Assembly: GCA_014529385.2 (NCBI GenBank)
Contig: CM043944.1
Span: 62,212,248-62,276,247 of the forward strand
Direction: 5' to 3'
DNA length: 64,000 nucleotides
From: Adiantum capillus-veneris
Taxonomy: Eukaryota > Streptophyta > Polypodiopsida > Polypodiales > Pteridaceae
Below are positions 44,442-53,572 of the stretch, piece by piece (the stretch's first letter is position 1; the number at the start of each line of letters is the position of its first letter). Both the position numbers and the translations under genes were made by a program. The notes beneath the pieces were generated by a model. The model worked only from the letters and a program-made list of their open reading frames with translations. It was not told the origin of the DNA and ran no database searches.

Positions 44442-44671
44442 TGTTGGAAATAGGGTTGCATGGAAACACACATAGCTTGGAGAAGATGAAGAGATTGAAG
44501 GCACACAACAAAGAGTATGTATTGCTTATTGCACAACGGAAAGATAAATTAGGCCTAGAATGATGGGCATATATACAATGCACGGGAGAAAAAACCTCCT
44601 AGTGAGGAAAAAAATGTCCCGATGGTCCTAAGTGCGTTCACACACATCACTACCACATATATATGGTAACA
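44442..44671 (-). repeat. 5' LTR of copia element H
   Basis: This 230-bp LTR is bounded by TGTTGGAAATAGGG and ATATGGTAACA on the plus strand. It aligns along its length with the G LTRs but with many substitutions, so it is the oldest of the family here. The primer site (ctctgatacca) lies at 44430-44440. Confidence 0.9.
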
Positions 44672-45808
44672 AAAATAAACATTTATGTAAATTTTTTAAT
44701 TCTTCACTCAATACGAACAACATAGTGAAAGGTGTACATTGAAATTTTCACACTGTCGTGGGAGTGACACGTTCCCTTGTATTATAAATTTGAGGAGTAT
44801 TGTTCAAACTCCCCCGACCACATTCTTATACAAATGATAACGTAAGAGAGACATTGGGTTAGGGAAATAATACTATCTGGCTTCACTTCAATTCGGTATC
44901 AATACATTTAACATATATGCAGATTGTGGCATCTTTTTGCTTTAACGAGTGCAAGATACGCCTTGAGCTTGTCCATGTTTCCTCTTCCTAAGAGCAAAAT
45001 CAACAAGATCTCACTTCTTGTTTGTAAGTCGAAAGAGAAGAATGTCTCTAGATGGAAACACATGCACTAGCAAGGTGTAAATAGGCAAGATGCAATACTA
45101 TTTCACTAACTAAATTCAAATATAACTAACAAAACACTTTACAAAGGATTTTCAGCATTATAGAATTTATATTATAAGATTATGATGTACTTTTTCCTTC
45201 CTATCTTGCTTCTACCTCGCATACTGGCAAGTCTCTAATTCAATTCACCCAAATCTTCGTGGATGCCTTCTGCTGCAGTTTTCACGATCTTCGCAGATGC
45301 CTTCTGCAATCTAGAGTAAAACTTAGACTTAAGATGGGCTTCAACTGTAGACGTCAGGATCTATGTCCTTAAGCATTACTCGCTATCCATCACACGAGCG
45401 CCTTGTTGGTGTCCATCCAATGTGTTATGCAATATAAAAAGAGAATGTGATGTATGTTGCAGGGCACGTATGTGCATGCCTGAACTGGACACAGGTGGAG
45501 GCGAGCAGATGTTGCATCCTGCGGGCACTAGGCCCTCTTCACCTTGCTAGCATCGCACCCCTTCGCCTTGCTAGCAACCCCCCCCCCCCCCCCGCTCCCT
45601 TCCCCTTATTTTTCATTTTCCCCCCCCATCGAACACAAAATCAACATTTGATTCTCCAATACCGTTCTTTTTGCAAAAACTTAGGCACATACATTTGATT
45701 CTCCAATACCTTTCTTTTTCCCAAAATGTAGACACATCACACGTTTCTAACTTGGATACCCCTCAAATATCCCCCTCCCCCTTCCACATCAGTATCCAAC
45801 ATATATTA

Positions 45809-45845
45809 CCCCCCCCCCCCCCCCCCCCCCCCCCCACCCCCCAAA

Positions 45846-45880
<35 letters not shown>
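45809..45880. repeat. poly-C run followed by (AC)n
   Basis: A 27-base C run (45809-45835) is followed by cccc and then about 16 AC units (45849-45880). The long poly-C is unusual for a plant genome and may be length-variable or an assembly-sensitive site. Confidence 0.9.
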
Positions 45881-45882
<2 letters not shown>

Positions 45883-45922
45883 CCACATCCACATTAGCAT
45901 CCTGCGTGCTGCCGCAGCGTAG

Positions 45923-45924
45923 GG

Positions 45925-45999
<75 letters not shown>
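45923..45999. repeat. (GATA)n-(GA)n microsatellite
   Basis: About four GATA units (45923-45943) pass directly into about 28 GA units (45943-45999). Confidence 0.92.
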
Positions 46000-46002
<3 letters not shown>

Positions 46003-46677
46003 CATATTCCCTTGAGATCACGAAGGGAAGAGAGTGGCATCTCAAAAGGTGCCTCACCGTTGCCTTTTTCCAAAATTGTCCGCACATATTACCTTTTGTC
46101 CTTGCAACATACTGGTAGGTTTCTACTGTTATTCTTGGGAATCTATTGGGATTCCTCCAGCTCCTTGGCCTTGCAAAAGGAGAAAAACTCCAAAAACCCG
46201 TCGATTTCGAACTCCTGTAGCGTGCTTGAAAGCCTTAAGTCCACTACCCTAACCGACTTGCACGCGAAAAATTAGTGCTTGCAGAGCAAGTACTTTAAGT
46301 TAAAAAAAAATTGTTCTCCTTAGTGTCACGCCGCACTACCGAGGCTTCGTGCTCTTTCCTAGCCCACTGGCTCTTGTGCATCTCCATGGCTTGTTGCCTG
46401 CCCCGCTATGTGCCAGCTTTCTCTCCCTGCTCGCCCACCACCTCCGGGATTTCATGAGCCGCTTGAGTCTCGATGCTATAAAATAAAGGCATCTTTGCCT
46501 GATTCTTGTCTTTAACGATTTAAAATGAATCGTGGGCACATATTACATACTACTACCTTAAATGCTCTTACTTCTACTTTCACCCTCTCCCTCTACCTCC
46601 CTTCTTCTACACTTTATAAGTGCAGCTAACGAAGCACTACGTTCCTTAAAAACGCAAGAGCTCTGCAGGTCCGGACC

Positions 46678-46774
46678 ATGGCATACGAGCGGCTGAAGTT
46701 TGTTCTGTTCATCCTCTTTATCTTTTTGCTTCCCATTGTAAACGTAGCAGCTGACATCTCTCCATCTAACTCAG
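46678..46774 (+). CDS. candidate first exon encoding a signal peptide (host gene fragment)
   Basis: The ATG is in a good context (ggaccATGg). The peptide is MAYERLKFVLFILFIFLLPI then VNVAADISPSNS: one basic n-region, a 15-residue hydrophobic core and a plausible cleavage after Ala-Ala. At 46774/46775 the sequence reads tcag|gtaatt, a good 5' splice site in phase 1. Beyond it lies a TG/AG microsatellite that suits an intron better than coding sequence. A TATA-like element and pyrimidine-rich patch precede it by 60-110 bases. No downstream exon was recognised, so this may be a decayed gene start or chance. Confidence 0.3.
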
Positions 46775-46793
46775 GTAATTTGCCATCTAACGC

Positions 46794-46796
<3 letters not shown>

Positions 46797-46875
<79 letters not shown>
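46797..46875. repeat. (TG)n-(AG)n microsatellite
   Basis: About 14 TG units pass into about 25 AG units. Long Leu/Ser or Arg/Glu open frames across it are artefacts of the repeat. Confidence 0.93.
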
Positions 46876-46880
<5 letters not shown>

Positions 46881-47245
46881 GCACACAAAGCATGAGTCTC
46901 TTCCACAGATTGTAGATGGGTGCTCTGTTTTCTCATACTTGCTGGAAAAATGGTCGATGGGCTTTTTCTAAAAAGCATACACCCAAACTGCTGCCATCTA
47001 CTTTTGCCTGTAGACATGGCAATTATACCTAGCCACAAGTGATACAAGACAAGTTGACTGGGAAAACATAGCAAGAGTTAACATGGTTTGTCAATAATTA
47101 TTGCACCTTGCTTACATATTCAGAATCAATGATGATCGAATCCATTTCTGATATTCCTTGAGCTGGACGAGCTGGGATAGTGAACTAGGATTTGCCTACC
47201 AAGACTGTTAAGAGGGATTACCTAACGCCATCATCTGTGTGTATA

Positions 47246-47247
<2 letters not shown>

Positions 47248-47294
<47 letters not shown>
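47248..47294. repeat. (AG)n microsatellite
   Basis: This is a run of about 23 AG units beside the inverted LTR-like segment. Confidence 0.93.
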
Positions 47295-47296
<2 letters not shown>

Positions 47297-47408
47297 TCCC
47301 ATTGATCTGCTACCTCCATTCTCCGGCTTGTGTTGTACTTGCTTTTATACCTGCTTGCATTGCCGGCCACTGCAGTTGAAGTTGGCGCATATCTATTTGC
47401 GTCAAATT

Positions 47409-47720
47409 GTGAAGCATATCTATTTGTTTTTGATTGCGTAAATGGAATGTACACACGTGCAATACGTCAAGTGCAGACTCTAGTGACTTGAATGGGTAAT
47501 GTCGCCGCGGTAACGCCTCAAGACGAGGCATCTTCGGGGCTGATTTGATGCACCTTTGGATTCTTCTCAATGTGGGATTGCAGATGGCCAGCAAGGGGTA
47601 GATCTGGGGCTGATAAGCACTCCAAATGTGAGATGAATGAAGGGCTGAAAGCTGGCTGCAAAAATGCAGTTTTGGCACGCAAAACGCAGCAGATCTATTG
47701 CGTACAGCAAGGCTGAAAAT
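47409..47720 (-). repeat. partial LTR-like copy in inverted orientation
   Basis: Read on the minus strand, this matches the plus-strand sequence at about 48500-48755. Shared pieces include tttttgattgcgtaaatg against catttacgcaatcaaaaac, and a gccgcggtaac block against gttaccgcggc. The two copies face each other across about 800 bp, giving a long imperfect inverted repeat. It is a diverged fragment of a J-type LTR. Confidence 0.6.
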
Positions 47721-48905
47721 GTCATGTACACATGGTTTGGTGTGCCACGTGGTCATGCTTCATCAACTTCCAAAGCTAGTTTTCCACTTCTTCCTAGATA
47801 GGAGTATCTAGAAGCTTGAAAGGATTAGTATCGACAATTTTGTGAGCCTTATCGTAGGACTTGCATGTCCGGAGAGTCCATTAGATTAGATTCTTTAGTT
47901 TTGGAACCCTCTTGCATAAATGATTGTAGATGCGTTTTGATAAATGTTATTACACTATGGTGGGCATCTGGCATGACATGCATATAGTTTTAGGTTAGAG
48001 GAATCCAACAAGCCATTTCCTGTATTGATTGGTATTCCGAGTTTGCAGATGTGTGACAATTTCACCTAGAAACTAACTCCCTGGTCAAACTTATTAATAA
48101 ATCATTCTAATGATTTATTTGTAGGAATTTGACAGAGGTTTTGTCCTACCTCATCCTAAGGGAGTTTATCACCGATAAATTGGGCCTATAAAGGGAGCCA
48201 AGAATCTAGTGATTACATCAGATTTGACTAGCGCTCACTCCAAACCATCGTTTTGTAGATATTGACCAGTGCTAGCGTTTTTTGTAGCAGCAAACTAGCG
48301 TTTGCAGATTTCAGCCATACCGTTGCCCATCATTGCAGATCAGCTCCTAGTGTTTTCAGTTTTCAGTCCTTCCCTCACCGGATCGGCTTGGATCTGGCTT
48401 CACTAGCCATCCTTGTTGCGTTTCGTTACTTTGGCAGCCCATCAAGCCTCCTCTCAGCCATTCCCTTGCCGTCATCGAGTGCTCCCATTGCTGTCCATCA
48501 TCGGCATCGTCGAGATCTGTGTTTTCAGCCCTTCATTCCTCTCACATCGGGAGGGCAATTCAGCCCCAAATCTACCCCTTGGTGGCCATCAGCAATCCCA
48601 CATCGAGAAGGATCCAAAGATCAATCAAATTAGCTTCGGAGGTGCCTTGTCTTGAGGAGTTACCGCGGCGACATTCCCCATTCGAGTTAGTAAAGTCTAC
48701 ACTTGAGGTATTGCACGTATATACATTTCATTTACGCAATCAAAAACAAATACTACATCGGCAATGGTGTGGGGGGCCCTTGAGAGGGTTAGTTGGGATC
48801 CCATTGGGTGTCATTCTCTTCTCCCTCTCTCTTCCTCTACACATCTCTACCTCTCTCTCTCTCTCATTCTCTCTCTTTAGGAAAAAGAAAAAGAAACTGT
48901 AACTA
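47720..48905 (+). repeat. diverged LTR related to that of element J
   Basis: Landmarks occur in the same order as in the J LTR: a ttttgtgag...gtag-ac-tgcatg/tacatg segment, a gttagaggaat segment, ttgattggtattt, a TATA region (cctataaaggg near 48186), repeated 'cagatcagc'/'agcgttt' phrases, a gcaatcaaa segment and a terminal pyrimidine-rich part (48790-48880) after gggtgtc. No internal region follows, so it is probably a solo LTR or a stranded end. The edges are approximate. Confidence 0.55.
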
Positions 48906-49245
48906 TGTCAGACTTTGTAAATAATTAATGTATTTACGAGAAAAGAATTATCTAGTTAGTTGTGTACACATCAGAATAGATCTAGTAGTTCTGGGTCTCA
49001 GGTGCGCCCAAGTTTGGGCTAGTGCACCTCAGGGAGACTGTAGCAGAAAATACCTTGAAGCCCTAGTGATTGGGAAATCGGGTCTTTAATGAAGGGGTAG
49101 ATAGTAGCCTCAGATTTCAGGCTCAGAAAAATACGCGCGCTAGTGTAAGCACATAAATGAGATGGGGTCCTTAGAACAACAGTAACCCTAAGGCCTGAAT
49201 TATTTTTACGGCCTTAGGATAAGTCAATTAAATTATCTTAAATGA
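48906..49245. other. unassigned sequence at the target site of element J
   Basis: I recognise no feature. It continues, after removing J and one target copy, into 61992 onward. The J target copy tttgc is at 49246-49250. Confidence 0.45.
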
Positions 49246-49250
49246 TTTGC

Positions 49251-50165
49251 TGTCACGTGACACATCCCAACCCTATGTGTCCGTGGACAAGCTATACCAC
49301 AGCAGGGTTCAGTCCGTTCAGTCAAGTCTAGATTAGCAGTGATCTGGCACTTTTGTGAGTTTATTCGTAGACCGTACATGCCCAGTCACTTAGCATAGAT
49401 GCATATCCTCCGGTTGCACATAGCATGATCATCGGAATTCCCATCAGAATCCATTAGCATCAGTTAGAGGAATTTTCCAGTGCATTTAGCCTATTTTTCT
49501 ATTTATTGGTATTTTCACTTATTATTTTTAAGTGACTTTCCAACAAAAGTAGGTAGGGCAATTTTGCTAAGTTAATATATAAGCAAACCCAAGTTAGCAC
49601 TTTCTGGCAGAAGAGGCAGCAAGAGCACCTTGCTCAACAGGCAACTTCTCAGCAAGACCAACCCCCGCGACTACTCTGGCGTTTTCTCCACAGAAGACCT
49701 AGCGTTTTTGCATCAGATCAGCCTTGGCGATTTGTGCACAGCAGATCAGCCCGGCGTCATCACGACATAGCAGATCAGCCTAGCGTTTTTGCATATGTAG
49801 AACCCCGGCTACAGAAGGACCAATTTCAGCCCTAGGCGTTTTTGGATTTCAGCAGCAAATTAAGACCGGCATCATTCACCTTAAGTGTAGCAGATTCAGC
49901 CCGTAAAGACCATCAGTTTTCAGCCCTAAGAAACCTCATTTTTCAGCCAAGAAAACGCAGCCAAAACAGTCATTTTCAGCCACCGAAACAATCCCGAAAT
50001 TCAGCGATTAGAAGATCTCAGATTTCAGCCATCGTCGTCACCGTCATCGTCACCGTCGTCGTCACCGTCGTCGTCATCGGCATAGACCAAGTTGCATAGT
50101 CCATTGCATACGCATTGTACACCTTTGTGCAATCAAAGAATAGACCACTCTCGCCGACGAGAGTG
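49251..50165 (+). repeat. 5' LTR of J, part upstream of the nested element I
   Basis: It begins with the 12-bp palindrome TGTCACGTGACA, containing a G-box CACGTG. It matches 60876-61762 closely, with a few substitutions and an extra segment of about 20 bp near 49880. It includes repeated 'agcgttttt' and 'cagatcagcc' phrases and a cgtcgtcac-type repeat at about 50030-50080. It ends at the GAGTG target of element I. Confidence 0.93.
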
Positions 50166-51640
50166 TGTCACCAGCGTGTGACTACTATCTATCCTTTTTG
50201 TTGATTTCTTTCTTATTATCTATTTACTTTCACTTTTTGGAAACACCCCTCGGGAAATCTAACTGCCCTGCATTGCATAGCTAGTGTGGAACTGTCCAGA
50301 GGGAGTCCAGGCGTGAGGGCAAGAGAGCACTAAGGTTGGACAAGGACTATGGTTAGCCAAGTGGGGTCATTGACTAGCCAAAGTGGAATCCTTTGCTACA
50401 GAGGCTACATTTCAGTTCTGGATGTGGCCACAGTGTACAAAGAGGGTCGGATGACCTAGAAAGATACAATGGCAGCATCTCCTAAAATTTAGGGAACTGC
50501 TATTTTGGGACCTGAAAATGTGTTGGCGTCATTACCTCCGGAATGACAAGGGGAACATTTTCTTACTCTGTCGTGAAGTCAACTGGGCAACCGGTTGGGA
50601 GATTTTTAGGCGGCAACCCCGAAACGGGAAAATGCTTGTAAATGTGCCAAGTGGCACATTCTGGTGCAGTTTCTAATGCAAGAGAGAGTTGGCGCTGAAT
50701 TTTAAGCTGGGAGAGCCTCATTTTCAGTTTTGTCACAGGTTAAGAGCTATGGAGTGCTTGCTTTCCCTCCTATGTACAGTGCGGTGCCAGGAGTGATGCC
50801 TTGCACGCTACGCACTGCCCTCTCTCCCCCCTTTGGCAGTATGTTATGCCGCTCTAGTGGGCTCTTCATTTGACCAATGTACAGTTATGTGGGTTCATGC
50901 GCGATTGCCGAGGCAAGAGCCTCTTGCACAGGTACTAGATTAGCTAGCGGCTAATCCCCCCGCAGGTACAGGTGAATTCGGAGAGGTTTCACGCGAGAAA
51001 TCTTGTCCGATTCAAAGGGCAAGTAGCCCTACAGGTGCGGGAGCTCGAGGACTTGCTACGGATGCGACCGGCACGCGAAACGGAGCCCGAAACAGTGAAT
51101 TACAGCCTGCTGTGTATTTTTGCAGGTTTAGGGTTTTGGCCCTAAACGGACCCTAATACCCCCAGGAGGTTCGGGGACGCAAGGGGACCGCTGTACAGGT
51201 GATCTGGCGCATTTTCAGGGCTGAAAACAGAGAATTCAGCGTGCTGCAGATTCTCGCCAGGTTTTGCAAAGTGCCCGTATGCGTCGGGAAAGTCGGTCAA
51301 TGCGTGGGAATACTGACTGTGAAAGGTTCTAGTACAGTTATGTTGCCGAAATCGCGCTGGAACAGTGGAAATTCAGCCGAGTTTGTGCGGGGCAGCTTGT
51401 AGGGAACCACAACGTTTATTCCCTCTTTTGAACAATAAAGAAATACCGAAAGGGGCGCCTAAGTTAGGGGCCAATCTGGTGTCGGTCTTCTCATACAGGT
51501 GCATTCTAGCATCTGTATCCCATTCCCCTCTCTTGTGTCACTATAGCGCAGGTATAATAGACGACTAATAATGGGTGAAAGCTAAATCAAGGTTTGAAGT
51601 AAAGTCTACTGCCCTTTTTGGATTGAATAGGCTGGTTTCA
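50166..51640 (+). repeat. 5' LTR of element I
   Basis: This 1475-bp LTR begins TGTCACCAGCGTGTGACTAC and ends GGCTGGTTTCA. It is long for a chromovirus. It contains an AATAAAG signal near 51434. Apparent open frames inside it (51199-51568) are duplicated exactly in the other LTR and are not treated as genes. Confidence 0.96.
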
Positions 51641-51656
51641 TGGTTCCATCGACGGG
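51641..51656 (+). promoter_or_regulatory. primer binding site of element I, unusual tRNA
   Basis: TGGTTCCATCGACGGG starts immediately after the LTR and begins with the TGG expected to pair with CCA, but it is not the initiator-Met sequence used by the other elements. I cannot name the tRNA. Confidence 0.6.
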
Positions 51657-51748
51657 ATGAAATCACTTTTTCCCATAGAAGTGAGCCTTGGTCAGTTTTG
51701 GGCTTGAAGAGACAGGGGATCATAGACCAGACACAGGGAATTGCAATT

Positions 51749-53572
51749 ATGGCTGACAGACCATATGATGTGACTGAAGAGGTTTCCTCTTCACAGGGTC
51801 AAGAGACACATGAAGTGGGTGAGTTCTCAAGACCACCACAGACAGATGACAATATATTCAGGACCTAGTTGGCTACTGCTGTGGCTATGTTCACACAAGT
51901 AATGCAGAATCCAAGGTTTTTAGCCTTTCTGCAACCTCCTGTTCCGTCTCAGCAAGTTGGGTCACTGGATCATATTCAAAAGCCTGTTAAGGCTCGAGCA
52001 CAGGTGATTCATACCGCACAGTCAATGGAAACACCTGTACACTTGACGGAGAACATGCAGTCTCCACAACCTATGCCTAAGGTGCAAGAACAGGTGGCAA
52101 ATTTTGGTATGGCTGGAATTACAAATCAGCAGCCAAATATGGCATTTCCAGGTCAAGTTAATAGGGGCCAAGGAACACAGATGAACCCTAATAGTGTTCC
52201 CATGTTTCAGTCACTTCCATATGACAATTTAACACCGCTGGAGAGGCCAACTCCATACAAAGAAGGTGGCAAAGGTGTGTCATTCACGACCTTTACAGGG
52301 TTTGATGACAGGAAGAAGGCTCTCTCATTCCTCCAGCAGTTTGACAAGGCCTATGCAGGGGGAAACTTTACAGAAGCTTCAAAGGTCCGCAAGGCAGCCA
52401 CTTTCTTGACAGGGAATGCGGGACAATGGTGGACAACTTTATTGCTTCAAGGGCAAGCTCCGTCCACATGGATTTACTTTAAGCAGATTTTTGCAGCAGC
52501 ATGGTTATCTGATGATTTCGAAGCAGATGTCATGACAGAATGGCACCAGCTAAATGCTGCCACTTGCAGAAATCTGGATGATTACAATCGGAAGTTTTGG
52601 AAAGCTCTACTTCCAGTAACTTCCTATAGGTTTGTGCCATTGACAGAACAGATTGAAAAATACTGTTGTGGCCTACCCAAAGGATTGAGAAAATACTGCA
52701 CGAAGACAAAAGTCACTACTTTGACACAGCTCATCGAGGTAGCAAACACTGGCAATGGTTTGATCAAGGGAGAAGATTGTGAATTTAACACTGGCGTCAA
52801 GGCAGGATCAGGCAAGAAAAATTCAGCCAAGAAGCACGTTCCCAATGAGGCTCCTAAAGGGACTCAGGAGTCAGCCAACGCAGGGAAAGACAAAGCTACG
52901 GCTGAATCAGAAAAAGGACCAGCAAAGAAATGGAAAAGACGTTTTCCTCGCAAGTCAGAAGAGCAAAAGAAGGTCCTGAGGACAGAAAACAAATGCTTTA
53001 TATGTGAGCAGCCTGGCCACATTGCTTACAACTGTCCTACAAAGAAAAGGCCAGCTGATTCTGACGACAAGGAAGACAAGAAAGGAAAGAAGCCCATGGC
53101 TGGTCTAGTGCCAGATATGGTGGGCGACAAGCCAAATTCAGATGCAAGTGAGCTTTGCAGAGCATGGGGAAAGGTCAGGTATCAAACAATGCTTATCTTC
53201 TTTGATCCAGGTGCCAAAGCCAACTTTATTTCCCCAGAATTGGCTTCAAAGTTGGGAATCAGACCTGAAGAGATGGGGTATACAGCAGAGGCAGGTTTGG
53301 CATGTCCTGGCCATACAGAGGCTGTGACACCCATCATTGGAAAGTTGCGTCTACATATCCAGTCCTATGTAGATGCTGAAGAATTTTACATCATGCCATT
53401 GGACGGATGTGATGTGTTGTTAGGTATTCCTTGGTTGTTTCGTGTACAGGGAATCCTGGATGCCTACAACAAAAAGATCACTGTACAGAGCAGGGGAAAG
53501 GCTCACATTCTGGATGTAAAGCTTAAAGGGGAGTCTATTCCTACTGTATCAGCTTCTGCTATACTTCTGTAA
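51749..53572 (+). pseudogene. Gag-protease of element I, one amber stop
   Basis: The ATG at 51749 (MADRPYDVTEEVSSSQGQET) opens a frame interrupted by TAG at 51866-51868 and then open to 53572 (567 codons). Domains: capsid (KALSFLQQFDKAYAGGNFTE, TFLTGNAGQWWTTLLLQGQA, LDDYNRKFWKAL), a Lys-rich linker, the CCHC knuckle CFICEQPGHIAYNC, then protease with the active site FFDPGAKANFISPELASKLG (DPGA in place of DSGA) and VLLGIPWLF. The stop codon of this frame overlaps the first ATG of pol (TAATG at 53570-53574). Confidence 0.92.

Larger units (their letters stand above)
38428..44671 (-). mobile_element. truncated Ty1/copia element H, host of element G
   Basis: The 5' LTR (44671-44442), primer site, leader and gag N-terminus (44081 downward) are present on the minus strand. 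The gag sequence resumes on the left of G at 38545 and ends abruptly near 38428. H is a diverged member of the E/G family. G lies inside its gag, so H is older. No pol remains. Confidence 0.88.
44672..46677. other. unassigned intergenic sequence rich in simple repeats
   Basis: There is no supported gene. It holds poly-C runs (45578-45593 and 45809-45835), AC, GATA and GA arrays. A pyrimidine-rich stretch (46570-46610) with a TATA-like ttataag at 46613-46619 lies just before the candidate exon at 46678. Confidence 0.5.

Noticed and set aside
45763-46087. Open frames rich in Ser/Leu and Cys/Val on the minus strand
   Set aside because: They are translations of GA, AC and poly-C arrays and have no coding signal beyond the repeat.
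46678-46971. A 97-residue plus-strand protein through the TG/AG repeat
   Set aside because: Only the first 32 residues look like protein; the remainder is the microsatellite read as Val-Cys and Arg-Glu, so only a first exon was proposed.
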